Origin: Hydrogenophaga sp. A37
Lineage (GTDB): Bacteria; Pseudomonadota; Gammaproteobacteria; Burkholderiales; Burkholderiaceae_C
Direction of reading: 5' to 3'
NCBI RefSeq assembly: GCF_002001205.1
Contig: NZ_MUNZ01000150.1
Location: forward strand, 1-64,000
DNA length: 64,000 nucleotides
Each line of letters begins with the position of its first letter. Position 1 is the stretch's first letter. The translations under genes were made by a program, and so were the position numbers. Positions 49,524 to 60,442 of this stretch are shown here, piece after piece. Under the pieces are notes generated by a model. That model was not told the DNA's origin and did not search any database. It saw only the letters and a list, made by a program, of their open reading frames with translations.

Positions 49524-50627
49524 ATGAGTCGCGCAGAAGCACAAGCCCGCTGGCACTCGATCTGGGCGCGGCGAGGCTGGCAGGCGACGATCCTGTGGCC
49601 GCTGTCGCTGCTGTACGGGGCGCTGTCCAGCGGCCGACGAAGGCTCTACACCCTTGGCATTTTTCGCACGGAGCGTTTGCCCGTGCCGGTCATCGTCGTG
49701 GGCAATGTGGTGGTCGGAGGTGCCGGCAAAACACCCACGGTGTTGGCGCTGCTCGATCACCTCAAAGCGCGTGGCTGGACGCCCGGCGTCGTCTCGCGCG
49801 GCCATGGTCGCCAAGGCCATGACACTCGGGAGGTGCTGGCCGACACCACTGCCGACGATGGGGGCGATGAGCCGACCCTGATCCGTCGTGCCAGCGGCCT
49901 TCCGGTGTTTGTGGCGCGGCATAGGGTGCAGGCCGCGCAGGCTTTGCTGGCCGCTCACCCCGAGGTGAATGTGCTGCTCTGCGACGACGGTCTGCAGCAC
50001 CTCGCGCTGGGGCGTGACCTCGCCATCGCCGTGTTCGACGACCGGCGCACCGGCAACGGCTGGCTGCTGCCTGCTGGCCTGCTGCGCGAACCCTGGCCAC
50101 CAAAGTCCGGCCAAATCTACGCACCCGACATGGTGTTGCGACAACAGCGTGAAGGCGCTGGAGAGCCCGGCCCTTTGGCGCTGCCCGACGGTGTTGCCGC
50201 GTACTGGGCTCCACGGCGGCTGGCTGACGAGGCGCTGGGGCCCCACGGTGAGCGGTGCGCCCTGACTGCCTTGCAAGGCCAACCCCTGACGGCCGTGGCG
50301 GGCATTGCGCGACCCGAGGTGTTTTTCGAGATGCTGCGTGAACGTGGGTTGACCCTGAACCGCACGGTGGCCCTGCCCGATCACGCCGGGCCTGAGCATT
50401 TCCGCGATCTTCTGTCCACGTCGACTGGCACCTTGCTCTGCACGGAAAAAGACGCCGTCAAACTGTTCGCTTGTCTGCCAGGCTTGAGCGGAAACCAGGC
50501 GCCTGCCTGCTGGGCCGTTCCCCTGCAGCTTCGTCCCGAAGCGGCCTTCTTCGATGCCCTTGATCAACGGCTGGCGGCGCTGCCGCACGCCCGACTATCA
50601 TCGACGCATGGACACCAAACTGCTTGA
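49524..50627 (+). CDS. lpxK: Tetraacyldisaccharide 4'-kinase (lipid A)
   Basis: 367 residues. N-terminal membrane helix ([18 protein letters not shown]), [21 protein letters not shown] with the P-loop, and [20 protein letters not shown]. LpxK adds the 4'-phosphate to lipid A precursor at the inner membrane. Overlaps the next gene start by 20 bases. Confidence 0.95.
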   Translation: MSRAEAQARWHSIWARRGWQATILWPLSLLYGALSSGRRRLYTLGIFRTERLPVPVIVVGNVVVGGAGKTPTVLALLDHLKARGWTPGVVSRGHGRQGHDTREVLADTTADDGGDEPTLIRRASGLPVFVARHRVQAAQALLAAHPEVNVLLCDDGLQHLALGRDLAIAVFDDRRTGNGWLLPAGLLREPWPPKSGQIYAPDMVLRQQREGAGEPGPLALPDGVAAYWAPRRLADEALGPHGERCALTALQGQPLTAVAGIARPEVFFEMLRERGLTLNRTVALPDHAGPEHFRDLLSTSTGTLLCTEKDAVKLFACLPGLSGNQAPACWAVPLQLRPEAAFFDALDQRLAALPHARLSSTHGHQTA

Positions 50628-50808
50628 ACTTCTGGTCTGCCCGGTTACCAAGGGCCCGCTGGTTTTTGATCGCGAAAAACAGGAACTGATCTCGCGCAGT
50701 GCCCGTCTGGCCTACCCGCTGCGTGATGGCATCCCCATCCTCCTCGAACACGAAGCCCGCACCTTGACCGACGAGGAAGCGGCCCGCCCGCCCGCCCCCT
50801 CCGCATGA
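50608..50808 (+). CDS. Trm112 family protein
   Basis: 66 residues from ATG 50608. [20 protein letters not shown], then [20 protein letters not shown] match the short Trm112/YcaR family, usually placed between lpxK and kdsB as here. Its stop overlaps kdsB start (ATGA). Activates methyltransferases in other organisms. Confidence 0.93.
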   Translation: MDTKLLELLVCPVTKGPLVFDREKQELISRSARLAYPLRDGIPILLEHEARTLTDEEAARPPAPSA

Positions 50809-51593
50809 ACCGAAGCGCTGGTTTCTGCGTGCTCATCCCGGCGCGCATGGGCTCCAGTCGCCTGCCCAACAAGCCGCTGGCCGACATCGGGGGCGTGCCC
50901 ATGGTGGTTCGCGTGGCCCGGCAGGCCGAACAGAGCGGCGCGTCGCGCGTAGTGGTCGCGGCCGACGACGAACGCATCGTGCAGGCCTGTGCCACGCACG
51001 GGGTCGCTGCACTGCTCACGCGGACCGACCACGCTTCCGGCAGTGACCGCTTGGCCGAGGCCTGTGAGTTGCTGTCTCTCAGCGATGAAGCGGTGGTGGT
51101 CAATGTGCAAGGCGATGAACCTCTGATCGATCCACAGCTGATTCGGGCGGTGGCCGACGAGCTCGAACGGCGGCCCGACTGCGTGATGAGCACCGCTGCC
51201 CACGCCATTGATCGATTGGCGGACTTCATCAACCCGAACGTTGTCAAGGTGGTGACCGACCGGCATGGCACCGCGCTGTATTTCAGCCGCGCCCCCATTG
51301 CCTGGTGGCGCGATGGCATGGCCGGCGGGACGCCGTCAGATCTCCCCACCCCGGCGCCCTTGCGCCATATCGGCTTGTACGGTTACCGGGCAGGCTTCCT
51401 TCGCCGATTTCCCACCATGGAGGCGGCGCCGATGGAACGCACCGAAGCGCTGGAGCAGTTGCGCACACTCTGGCATGGCGAGCGCATCTCCGTGCATCTG
51501 GCCGCTCATGCACCCGGTCCAGGTGTGGACACCACCGAAGACCTTGAGCAGGTGCGCGCGCTGGTCGCGGGCCGTTCACGGCTTCTGCTGTAA
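50805..51593 (+). CDS. kdsB: 3-deoxy-manno-octulosonate cytidylyltransferase
   Basis: 262 residues. [20 protein letters not shown] begins the CTP-binding fold; [19 protein letters not shown] and [15 protein letters not shown] are conserved. It makes CMP-Kdo for LPS inner core. Confidence 0.96.
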   Translation: MNRSAGFCVLIPARMGSSRLPNKPLADIGGVPMVVRVARQAEQSGASRVVVAADDERIVQACATHGVAALLTRTDHASGSDRLAEACELLSLSDEAVVVNVQGDEPLIDPQLIRAVADELERRPDCVMSTAAHAIDRLADFINPNVVKVVTDRHGTALYFSRAPIAWWRDGMAGGTPSDLPTPAPLRHIGLYGYRAGFLRRFPTMEAAPMERTEALEQLRTLWHGERISVHLAAHAPGPGVDTTEDLEQVRALVAGRSRLLL

Positions 51594-51629
51594 GCCAGCG
51601 TCGAGGTCGCCCATGCTATCCTCAAATGA

Positions 51630-52361
<732 letters not shown>

Positions 52362-52375
52362 CACCGTCTTCCTTC

Positions 52376-52404
52376 AAAAAAACCCGGTCTTGGCCGGGTT
52401 TTTT
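52376..52404 (+). terminator. Rho-independent terminator after adk
   Basis: aaaaaacccgg, a six-base loop, ccgggtttttt, followed by further T. It also serves the convergent asparaginase gene. Confidence 0.9.
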
Positions 52405-52425
52405 GTTGTTGCAGATGATCTCACC

Positions 52426-53406
52426 TCATTCACTCAAAAGGTCCAGCGCCAACGCCAGGCGGGCCTTGACCGGCGACAGACCGGCCGAGTCCCGCAACGG
52501 GTTCTTGGCATCAGGGATCACGCGTCCGCGCGCGCAACGCGTGGAACGAATCACACGAACGCCGCGCAACTGCGCTTCGCGCAAGGCCGCCTCCAGGTCA
52601 CGGTGAACGGTGCCGTTGCCCGTCGCAGCGACCACCAGGCCGCGTGGCAGATGTGCAGCATCCACAGCGCTCGCGGCCAGCAGCGCGCGAACCAATCCAC
52701 CGTCGGTGTCAGCATGACTCGTCACGATGTCAACTCTGGGCAATGCATCGGCACTCAGAACCTGCTCCAGCAACGCCGTGCCGCCCGCGGCGTACGCAGA
52801 TCCCCGACGGGACGAATGAAACCAGCGCACTTCACCCTCTTCAACGCAAGCCACAGGACCGGCGTCCCCCGAGTCAAAGGCATCAACCCGATAGCTGTGC
52901 ACCTTAACCACGTGTTCCGCACGGTGAACCATGCCCGCACAAACCACCACCACCCCTGAAAGGTCGACGCATCCCGCCACATTCACGGCGTCGAGCAGGT
53001 TCTGTGGCCCATCTGGCACCAGCGCCGTGGAAGGACGCATGGCACAGGTGAGCACCACGGGCTTGTTCGGCCGCAGCACCTTTTCCAAAAAGTAGGCCGT
53101 TTCCTCCAGCGTGTCTGTGCCATGCGTGATCACCAGGCCGGCGACATCCTCTCGGGCCAAGTGGTGGGCAACCCGCTCCGCCAACCGTTTCCACAAACCA
53201 AAGTGCATGTCCTTGCTGTCAATCTGATCCACCTGCTCGACCTCCAGAGACATGTCAGACAACGCGGGAATGCGCGCCATCAGGTCTTCTACCCGCACCT
53301 CTCCGGCCACATATCCCACGTTGTCGCCCTGCCGGTCTGATCGCCCGGCAATGGTCCCGCCCGTGCCCAAAATCACCCGACGCTGCACTTCTTTTGTCCT
53401 AGCCAC
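52426..53406 (-). CDS. Asparaginase
   Basis: 326 residues if started at GTG 53406; in-frame GTG codons at 53388 and 53376 are alternatives, the former with AGGA well spaced. VILGTGGTIAGRSD contains the first nucleophilic Thr, and LVITHGTDTLEETAYFLEKV the second Thr with Asp. Hydrolyses asparagine to aspartate and ammonia. No signal peptide is visible. Its promoter shares the region with lexA. Confidence 0.92.
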   Translation of the reverse strand: MARTKEVQRRVILGTGGTIAGRSDRQGDNVGYVAGEVRVEDLMARIPALSDMSLEVEQVDQIDSKDMHFGLWKRLAERVAHHLAREDVAGLVITHGTDTLEETAYFLEKVLRPNKPVVLTCAMRPSTALVPDGPQNLLDAVNVAGCVDLSGVVVVCAGMVHRAEHVVKVHSYRVDAFDSGDAGPVACVEEGEVRWFHSSRRGSAYAAGGTALLEQVLSADALPRVDIVTSHADTDGGLVRALLAASAVDAAHLPRGLVVAATGNGTVHRDLEAALREAQLRGVRVIRSTRCARGRVIPDAKNPLRDSAGLSPVKARLALALDLLSE

Positions 53407-53423
53407 TTGCCAAGCCTTTGAAA

Positions 53424-53439
53424 CTGGTTAAAAATACAG
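53424..53439 (+). promoter_or_regulatory. LexA (SOS) box 1
   Basis: ctggttaaaaatacag fits CTG-N10-CAG with an AT-rich centre, about 59 bases before the lexA start. Confidence 0.85.
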
Positions 53440-53442
53440 ATA

Positions 53443-53458
53443 CTGGATAAGAAAACAG
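53443..53458 (+). promoter_or_regulatory. LexA (SOS) box 2
   Basis: ctggataagaaaacag fits CTG-N10-CAG, three bases after box 1. Tandem boxes are usual for autoregulated lexA. Confidence 0.85.
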
Positions 53459-53497
53459 TGATTTACCCAGCGCCATCAGTCCAACCACGAGGTTTTC

Positions 53498-54178
53498 ATG
53501 ATCGAGTCGTTTCCGCCCAAACTCACCGCCCGGCAACAGCAGATTCTGGAATTGATCCAGAACGCCATTGCTCGCACCGGCGCACCACCGACCCGTGCAG
53601 AAATCGCTTCTGAGCTGGGGTTTAAATCGGCCAATGCGGCAGAGGAGCATCTGCAAGCCCTGGCACGAAAAGGGGTGATCGAACTGGTCAGCGGCACCTC
53701 CCGTGGCATCCGCCTTCGCAGCAGTGACCTGCGAACCATCAACGAGCAACGGGCGCAGCAGCTTACACTGCCTCTGCCCAGCCTGACGCAGCTCATGCTG
53801 CCTCTGATTGGGCGTGTGGCGGCAGGCTCCCCCATTCTTGCCCAAGAGCATGTGGATCAGACCTATCACGTTGAGCGCAGCCTGTTCCAGCGAACGCCGG
53901 ACTACCTGCTGCGGGTCCGAGGCATGTCCATGCGAGATGTCGGCATCATCGACGGCGACCTTCTGGCAGTGCAATCCTGCAAGGATGCGAAAAACGGCCA
54001 GATTGTGGTCGCCCGCCTGGGGGATGACGTGACCGTGAAACGGTTCATGAGGCGCGAGCATCAGATTGAGTTGCACGCCGAAAACACCGACTACAAGACC
54101 ATACTGGTTCAACCCGGAGAGCCATTTGAAATCGAGGGTCTTGCCGTGGGCTTGATCCGCAACAGCTTCCAGATCTGA
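53498..54178 (+). CDS. lexA: LexA repressor
   Basis: 226 residues. DNA-binding winged helix 1-75 ([38 protein letters not shown]). Self-cleavage site Ala109-Gly110 in GRVAAGSPI, catalytic Ser144 in GMSMRD and Lys181 in VTVKRF. Represses SOS genes until RecA triggers cleavage. Confidence 0.97.
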   Translation: MIESFPPKLTARQQQILELIQNAIARTGAPPTRAEIASELGFKSANAAEEHLQALARKGVIELVSGTSRGIRLRSSDLRTINEQRAQQLTLPLPSLTQLMLPLIGRVAAGSPILAQEHVDQTYHVERSLFQRTPDYLLRVRGMSMRDVGIIDGDLLAVQSCKDAKNGQIVVARLGDDVTVKRFMRREHQIELHAENTDYKTILVQPGEPFEIEGLAVGLIRNSFQI

Positions 54179-54312
54179 CCCGACGGGTCGGTATTGTCTC
54201 AGCAGGTGGCGGGCGTTTGGTCCATCCGGCCTTTGTGCCGGCAGGACACATCCCTGTGGAGACAGCCATTCCGTCAATCCTGCCTGTGTTCAACCCCTAA
54301 CAGGAGTTTCGC

Positions 54313-54687
54313 ATGGGAATCCGCATCAACACCAACACATGGCGCGCGCCGCTTCAATTGATCGACAGCTGGCTGCCCGCCCCGGCACCCAGAACCGCCA
54401 CACACCGCAGCCTTCCCCAACTGGTTCAGCGTTTCACTCGTGCAGGGTGGTTGGGGCGAAACCGGATCGCATCGGGCATCAGCACCCCTGAAATGAATGG
54501 GTTACCGCCAACGACTTGTGTGCTCACGTCATCCCGCGTCGGCCGGGTACGGGTCGTTCCCGGTGGGGGCAGCGGTTTGCGCAATGACGCACGGATGGTG
54601 ATCTCCGGTCGCATGGCAGATGTGTGTGCTGAACTGGATCGACTTGCTGCGGAGGAGCACCAGTCGACCGAAACCGCTTGCAACTGA
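54313..54687 (+). CDS. Protein of unknown function downstream of lexA
   Basis: 124 residues, with AGGAG six bases before the ATG, which supports translation. The sequence is rich in Arg, Pro and Gly with a helical C-terminus (ADVCAELDRLAAEEH). I do not recognise the family. It lies 134 bases after lexA and may or may not share its transcript. Confidence 0.5.
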   Translation: MGIRINTNTWRAPLQLIDSWLPAPAPRTATHRSLPQLVQRFTRAGWLGRNRIASGISTPEMNGLPPTTCVLTSSRVGRVRVVPGGGSGLRNDARMVISGRMADVCAELDRLAAEEHQSTETACN

Positions 54688-54782
54688 AGCCAGTTGAAGG
54701 AGCTTTCAGACCTGAGCAAAGGATGTTGACCCTCCCTTGTCGCACCTGATCCTGGTAGATCCTTGCGGGCACAATAGCCCTC

Positions 54783-55790
54783 ATGAACATTGTCATTCTC
54801 GACGACTATCAGGACGCAGTGCGCAAGCTGGAGTGCGCTGCGCGCCTGGAGCCCTATCCCGCCAAGGTTTTCACGAACACGGTTAAAGGCGTTGGCCAAC
54901 TATCTGTGCGCTTGCGCGATGCAGATGTTGTGGTCTTAATACGAGAGCGGTCGCAGATTTCACGTCTGTTGATCGAAAAGCTGCCGCGCCTCAAATTGAT
55001 CGCCCAAACAGGACGTATCGGTCATCACATTGATATGAGCGCTTGTACCGAGCGCGGCATCGCAGTGGCCGAAGGCAAAAGTTCACCGATCGCCACCGCC
55101 GAGCTCACATGGTCCTTGATCATGGCCTCCATGCGGCGTATCCCCCAATATGTAGCCAACCTCAAACACGGTGCGTGGCAGCAGTCCGGGTTGAAGGCAT
55201 CATCCATGCCCGCCAACTTTGGCTTGGGATCGGTATTGCATGGCAAGACGCTGGGCATCTGGAGCTATGGTCGCATCGGGAAACTGGTGGCAGCCTATGG
55301 TCGGGCATTCGGCATGCGGGTGATCATCTGGGGAAGCGACGACACTTTGGCCTTGGCCATGTCGGACGGCTACGAAGTGGTCCAGAGCCGCCAGGCCCTT
55401 TTTGAACAATCTGATGTTCTGAGCTTGCACTTGCGTCTGAGCGAGCGCAGCTCTGGGTGCGTGACGTTGGAAGACCTGTCTCAAATGAAGCCCACTTCGC
55501 TGCTGGTGAACACCTCTCGGGCCGAACTCATCGAGGCCGAGGCGTTGTTGGCAGCGTTGAACCGGGGCCGTCCTGGAATGGCCGCCATCGACGTGTTTGA
55601 GTCAGAGCCCATCCTACAGGGTCACGCCTTGCTTCGACTCGAAAACTGCATCTGCACACCGCACATCGGATATGTTGAACTCGATAACTACGAGACCCTG
55701 TTTTCGACAGCGTTTGACAACGTCGTGAATTTTATCAAAGGGACGCCCACGAATATCGTCAATCCGGGCGCATTGCAAGTTCGCCGCTGA
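54783..55790 (+). CDS. D-2-hydroxyacid dehydrogenase family protein
   Basis: 335 residues. Catalytic Arg in LVNTSRAELI, Glu in DVFESEP and His in TPHIGYVE are present. The NAD-binding loop is GIWSYGRIGKLVAAYG, where the first Gly of GxGxxG is Ser. Family members reduce 2-oxoacids or oxidise phosphoglycerate; specificity is open. Followed by a terminator. Confidence 0.9.
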   Translation: MNIVILDDYQDAVRKLECAARLEPYPAKVFTNTVKGVGQLSVRLRDADVVVLIRERSQISRLLIEKLPRLKLIAQTGRIGHHIDMSACTERGIAVAEGKSSPIATAELTWSLIMASMRRIPQYVANLKHGAWQQSGLKASSMPANFGLGSVLHGKTLGIWSYGRIGKLVAAYGRAFGMRVIIWGSDDTLALAMSDGYEVVQSRQALFEQSDVLSLHLRLSERSSGCVTLEDLSQMKPTSLLVNTSRAELIEAEALLAALNRGRPGMAAIDVFESEPILQGHALLRLENCICTPHIGYVELDNYETLFSTAFDNVVNFIKGTPTNIVNPGALQVRR

Positions 55791-55819
55791 TTGACCTACT
55801 CGAATTTGAAAAATCAATA

Positions 55820-55845
55820 AAAAAGCCGGGCAAACCCGGCTTTTT
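55820..55845. terminator. Terminator between the dehydrogenase and fimV
   Basis: aaaaagccggg-caaa-cccggcttttt, usable from both sides. Confidence 0.9.
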
Positions 55846-55876
55846 GTTGTGGATAAAAAACTCGGGCCCTTTGCCT

Positions 55877-57967
55877 TTATTTATCGACATTCTTTGCATC
55901 AGGAATGTCATCTGGGGCCATGAAATCCAACACCTCAAAGTCGATCAAATTGCCATCCTGCACCTCCGACGACCGCGTACCTGGTGGGGGTGCCGGTTTG
56001 GCCGTGGCCTCCACAGGTACAGCCACGTCGGGCAGAGAAGCCTCAAAGGCCGACATCTCCGACAGTGCGTCCAAATCCACGTCGAGTCCAAGGTGAAGCG
56101 AGGCAGGCGGCAAATCGTCAAGCGGCTGAGTGGCGCGCCCTTCTCTTGATTCGGTGGCAACGGCAGAAGCCAAGGCTTTGTTCCCCGCGGCTTTCAATGG
56201 CTTGATGGCGGTATGCTGGAAGTCTGCCCTTTGCGACGAACTGTCGGAATCCCGATTGATCATGTCTTTGGCAATGGCGTGCAGCAGCAGCAGTTCGCGG
56301 TAGGCCTCCAAATCAAACACCTCTGCCTCAGTGTCGTTGGCATCTTTGAAAATGGACTGTTCGATGACATCCAGAACCTTGGGTTGAGGCCACAACGCCT
56401 GGATTCGCCCAAATGCAGTTTCATAGGCTTCCAAGCCACTACTCTCGTCCGTGTATTGATCGAACAGAGGCGCGCCTGCGTTGAACTGGCGGTTGAACTC
56501 TTCTCGCAGTTTCTTGTAGTCATCCCGACGCCCCAGCTTGTGATAAAGTTTGAAAAGGTCAAGATAGGCTAGCGCACTGGGTTCCTGGCTCTCGCTGAGG
56601 TGGTTCTTCAACACCTCAATGGCTTGGTCGTACTCACCCAGCGACACAAAAAAATCAGACTGCTGCTGAACATCGAACAGCTCTTCGGTGGCCACGGAAC
56701 GCGACACGCCTGGCTGACTGGATGGAAAATCGCGCCGATCTGTCGCCGACAGCACCGGGGCACGGCGCTCTGACCCACCATCGAGCAATTGCTTCAAATC
56801 ATCAAAGCCGGATTCATCATCCAGGTTCAAGTCAATATCGATGCCTCGGACAGAAGCGACCGCAGCGCCCGTCTTAAGTGAGGACACCTTGGGTTTCTCC
56901 TCCGATCCACCTGCCCACCAGTCCCTCGCCCCGGATGTGGTTGAAGAGCTCCCACGGCGACGCCATAAGAAAAAGGCTCCCAAAAGGCTCAACAACAGGA
57001 GTCCGCCCAGAAGATAGGCCAGCCACGTCATATAACGTGCCTGGTCCACCTGAGCTTGCATTTCCTGAAGTGCAGTCCTGTTATGCGTCTCCTGCTCACG
57101 CAGCCCTTTGGCCTCTGCCTCCAGAACAGACAACTTTTGTGCGTCGCGCAGCACCTCCTCTGGCGAAGCATTGAGGGCCTTCCACAGTTGCGCAGCAGCT
57201 GTGCGCTCCTGCTCGTTCGAGGTGGGCTCGCTGAGCAAGGATAGCGACAACTTCAACTCCGGATCCCGCTCAATTGCCAGGCTCAGATCCACGGGGTCAA
57301 GTTGAAGGCGTGGCGTGGCGTCCTTAGTGGGCTCTACCAGGCGCCGAACCACACTGGCAGGCTTGACGGGCTTGGCCAATTTGGCCACTCGTGCTTCTGT
57401 GCCCCCCTTCGATATCACTTCGGAAGATGGACTTCCCTCGGCCGGGGTCGCACCACGGCGCGTGGGCGTGGCTGCTGCCAAGGCGGGTAGGGGGGATTGT
57501 GTGCCCTGGCTGGCAGGTGCCACCGGTGTGCCCTGCTGCGATCCGGACACCACCGCTGGCTCGGACAACGGATCTGCCAACAACACATACCGGCGCGAAA
57601 ACGCGGAGACGCAACCAGCGCGTACCACCACGCTGACGAGGGGCTCGTTGACCGCCACGGTGGTCTGAACTCGTATAGACGCTTCGGCATCAGGTGCGCT
57701 GCGTTGGGTCGAGGTGCGCACGGAGGTTGGTGCCAACTGGGCATCTCCAAAAAACACGTCAGCCTGCACGCACAACGACCCCGTATCCTCCTCCGGACCC
57801 CCAATCGCTTGCACACGAACGTCCAGTGGTCGGCCAATCACCACTGCTCCGCTGTACCGGCCCAATGTGGCCGCGGTACTGCTCAAAGCAGTTGATAGCA
57901 AAATAGAGCCAATCCAAATCTGGCGCACGTCAAAGCCCCTTCGTTCTACGTGCGAACATTCTGTCAT
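55877..57967 (-). CDS. FimV-like inner-membrane protein
   Basis: 696 residues from ATG 57967, chosen because the ATG at 58003 directly abuts the divergent start codon. The N-terminal signal/anchor (IWIGSILLSTALSSTAATLG) is followed by VVIGRPLDVRVQAIGG, the FimV N-terminal domain. A membrane helix (TWLAYLLGGLLLLSLLGAFF) is near residue 325. The C-terminal part has FFVSLGEYDQAIEVLKNHLS, a FimV TPR. FimV homologues organise polar type IV pili and c-di-AMP or cAMP signalling. The gene is shorter than Pseudomonas FimV. Confidence 0.82.
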   Translation of the reverse strand: MTECSHVERRGFDVRQIWIGSILLSTALSSTAATLGRYSGAVVIGRPLDVRVQAIGGPEEDTGSLCVQADVFFGDAQLAPTSVRTSTQRSAPDAEASIRVQTTVAVNEPLVSVVVRAGCVSAFSRRYVLLADPLSEPAVVSGSQQGTPVAPASQGTQSPLPALAAATPTRRGATPAEGSPSSEVISKGGTEARVAKLAKPVKPASVVRRLVEPTKDATPRLQLDPVDLSLAIERDPELKLSLSLLSEPTSNEQERTAAAQLWKALNASPEEVLRDAQKLSVLEAEAKGLREQETHNRTALQEMQAQVDQARYMTWLAYLLGGLLLLSLLGAFFLWRRRGSSSTTSGARDWWAGGSEEKPKVSSLKTGAAVASVRGIDIDLNLDDESGFDDLKQLLDGGSERRAPVLSATDRRDFPSSQPGVSRSVATEELFDVQQQSDFFVSLGEYDQAIEVLKNHLSESQEPSALAYLDLFKLYHKLGRRDDYKKLREEFNRQFNAGAPLFDQYTDESSGLEAYETAFGRIQALWPQPKVLDVIEQSIFKDANDTEAEVFDLEAYRELLLLHAIAKDMINRDSDSSSQRADFQHTAIKPLKAAGNKALASAVATESREGRATQPLDDLPPASLHLGLDVDLDALSEMSAFEASLPDVAVPVEATAKPAPPPGTRSSEVQDGNLIDFEVLDFMAPDDIPDAKNVDK

Positions 57968-58003
57968 AGCTTGATGCCCTCCCCGTCCAAATAACACTTT
58001 CAT

Positions 58004-59524
58004 ATGCAACCCATCTTTCAAACCGTTGGCATCGTGGGAACAGGTGCCATGGGCCGTGGCATTGCCCAAATGGCCGCGCAGGCTGGTAGCTCAGTGTTGT
58101 TGTTTGACATGCAACCCGGCGCAGCGGACAGCGCCCGCTTGGCCTTGGCCGACACATGGCAAAAATTGTCAGTCAAAGGAAAGTTGACACCCCAAGAGCA
58201 AGTCGACCTGCTGGCCCGCGTGTCTTGCGTGGACGCGTTGTCCGCTTTGGCGCCGTGTCATTTGGTGATTGAAGCCATCGTCGAAAAAATCGAGGTCAAA
58301 CAACGCCTTTTCTCTGATCTGGAGGCCCTCCTGCCCTCCCAAGCGGTGCTGGCCACCAACACCTCGTCTCTCTCGGTGACGGCCATCAGCGCAGCGCTCA
58401 AGCGTCCTGGGCAACTCGCCGGTTTCCACTTCTTCAACCCTGTCCCTTTGATGCGGGTAGTCGAGGTGATCGCCGGGCTGAAGACAGACGCTACGGTGTG
58501 TCAACAACTGACGGAATTTGCGCGGCAATTTGGTCACACCCCAGTATCGGCGCAAGACACCCCTGGCTTTATCGTGAACCACGCAGGTCGAGGTTATGGC
58601 ACGGAGGCACTGCGCGTGGTCAGTGAGCGTGTGGCCGACTTTGCGACGATTGATCGAATCCTGAAAGACCAGATGGGCTTTAGGCTTGGGCCTTTCGAAT
58701 TGATGGACCTGACCGCGCTGGACGTGTCGCACCCCGTGATGGAGTCGATTTACCGCCAGTACTACGACGAACCGCGCTACCGCCCGAGCGTGATCACCGC
58801 ACAGCGACTGGCCGGTGGGGTGGTTGGCAAGAAAGTGGGGGAAGGTTTTTACGTCTACGATAACGGCGTGGCCCGAATACCGGCCGAGCCCTCCGTCCCT
58901 ACCGTGGCAACCCTGCCGCCTGTCTGGGTGTCGCCCAAGGCGGCACGCAGACCCGAGCTGTACCAGTTGCTCAAAGATCTCGGGGCCCATATTGAAACGG
59001 CAGCTCAGCCATCCAACCTCGCGTTGATCCTGGTGGCGCCCTTGGGCCTGGATGTGACCACACTGGCGGCTGTGGAACGGCTGGATCCCACCCGCACCAT
59101 CGGCATCGACATGATGCTGGACGACGCGAGCACGAAACGCCGCGTGCTCGCCACCAATCCCGCCACACGCCCGGACATGCGCGATGCCGCACATGCCCTG
59201 TTTGCCAAGGATGGCAAAGCGGTGAGCATGGTACGCGACAGTGGTGGCTTCGTCACCCAACGCGTGGTGGCCACCATCGTCAACATCGCGGCGGACATGT
59301 GCCAGCAAGGTGTTTGCAGCCCCAAAGATCTGGAAGTCGCGGTGACGCTCGGACTCGGTTACCCCATGGGCCCGCTGGCCATGGGCGACCGCATTGGCCC
59401 CACCAACGTGCTCGAGATTCTCTTCAACATGCAGACCGTGTACGGCGATCCGCGCTATCGCCCCTCCCCATGGCTGCGCCGCCGTGGCGCCCTGGGTCTG
59501 AGCCTGATGCATGAAGAAGACTGA
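58004..59524 (+). CDS. 3-hydroxyacyl-CoA dehydrogenase
   Basis: 506 residues. TVGIVGTGAMGRGIAQMAAQ is the NAD site, FHFFNPVPLMRVVEVI near 140 and DTPGFIVNHAGRGYGTEAL follow; a second copy of the C-terminal domain occupies 380-500 (DSGGFVTQRVVATIVNIAAD). Length and double domain match PaaH/PaaC-type enzymes of phenylacetate breakdown, but no paa genes are adjacent. Works with the enoyl-CoA hydratase encoded next. Confidence 0.92.
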   Translation: MQPIFQTVGIVGTGAMGRGIAQMAAQAGSSVLLFDMQPGAADSARLALADTWQKLSVKGKLTPQEQVDLLARVSCVDALSALAPCHLVIEAIVEKIEVKQRLFSDLEALLPSQAVLATNTSSLSVTAISAALKRPGQLAGFHFFNPVPLMRVVEVIAGLKTDATVCQQLTEFARQFGHTPVSAQDTPGFIVNHAGRGYGTEALRVVSERVADFATIDRILKDQMGFRLGPFELMDLTALDVSHPVMESIYRQYYDEPRYRPSVITAQRLAGGVVGKKVGEGFYVYDNGVARIPAEPSVPTVATLPPVWVSPKAARRPELYQLLKDLGAHIETAAQPSNLALILVAPLGLDVTTLAAVERLDPTRTIGIDMMLDDASTKRRVLATNPATRPDMRDAAHALFAKDGKAVSMVRDSGGFVTQRVVATIVNIAADMCQQGVCSPKDLEVAVTLGLGYPMGPLAMGDRIGPTNVLEILFNMQTVYGDPRYRPSPWLRRRGALGLSLMHEED

Positions 59525-59545
59525 TCCCACGCACACGGACACCGC

Positions 59546-60325
59546 ATGACCGCCAGCCTCAAAAGCCACAGCCATGGCCAGACCATGGTGCTGACCATCA
59601 GCAACCCCGAGCACCGCAACGCCCTCGGGCCCGACATCTACGCCGCAGGCGTGGAAGCGCTCAACGTCGCGGAAAACAGTCCAGACGTGCGAAGTGTGGT
59701 CGTCACCGGCGAGGGCAGCCATTTCTGCGCCGGCGGCAACCTGCAGCGGCTGCTGGCCAATCGCCAGCAGCCGCCTGAGGTTCAGGCACAGAGCATCGAA
59801 GGGCTGCACAACTGGATCGAGACCATCCGCGTGTTCCCCAAACCCGTGCTTGCCGCCGTTGAAGGCTCGTGCGCCGGTGCCGGCTTCTCGCTGGCCCTGG
59901 CCTGCGACATGGTGATCGCCGCGCGCAACAGTGTCTTCGTGATGGCCTACAGCAACGTGGGCCTGTCGCCCGACGGCGGCGCGAGCTGGAGCCTGATGCG
60001 CGCCCTGCCCCGTGCCACCGCGCTGCAGCTGCTGATGTGCGGCGATCGAATCGATCCGACGCGATTGCATGCGCTGGGCGTGATCACGGCGGTGAGTGAA
60101 CCGCAGGAAGCGTTGAGTGCAGCGTTGGCGCTGGCTGAGCGGCTCAATGCGCGCGCGCCCAACGCCATGGCCAGCATCAAGGAGCTCGCCAACGACGCCG
60201 TTGGTGCATCGCTGCACACCCAGCTGGCGTCTGAGCGAGATCATTTCGTTCGCAACCTGCACCACGCCAATGCGGGAGAAGGCATCGCCGCCTTTCTGGA
60301 CAAACGTCCGGCCGTCTACCGCTGA
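59546..60325 (+). CDS. Enoyl-CoA hydratase/isomerase family protein
   Basis: 259 residues of crotonase fold. GEGSHFCAGGNLQRLL near 50 is the oxyanion-hole loop; AVEGSCAGAGFSLALACDMV near 105 the second; the Glu/Asp acid site lies in SPDGGASWSLMRALP. Hydrates enoyl-CoA in beta-oxidation or a related path. Co-directional, 22 bases after the dehydrogenase. Confidence 0.92.
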   Translation: MTASLKSHSHGQTMVLTISNPEHRNALGPDIYAAGVEALNVAENSPDVRSVVVTGEGSHFCAGGNLQRLLANRQQPPEVQAQSIEGLHNWIETIRVFPKPVLAAVEGSCAGAGFSLALACDMVIAARNSVFVMAYSNVGLSPDGGASWSLMRALPRATALQLLMCGDRIDPTRLHALGVITAVSEPQEALSAALALAERLNARAPNAMASIKELANDAVGASLHTQLASERDHFVRNLHHANAGEGIAAFLDKRPAVYR

Positions 60326-60442
60326 GCTCCCTGCTTCGTCTCAAGCGGACGCCTGCGAGACAACCCCTCGCGCATTCCCTGATGCCCACCACGGTCCCAG
60401 TGGTGACAATCCATCGCAACCCAGTCACTCATAAGACAGCCA

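Noticed and set aside
58169-60265. 698-codon minus-strand frame opposite the acyl-CoA genes
   Set aside because: Shadow of the dehydrogenase and hydratase genes, with no recognisable domain.
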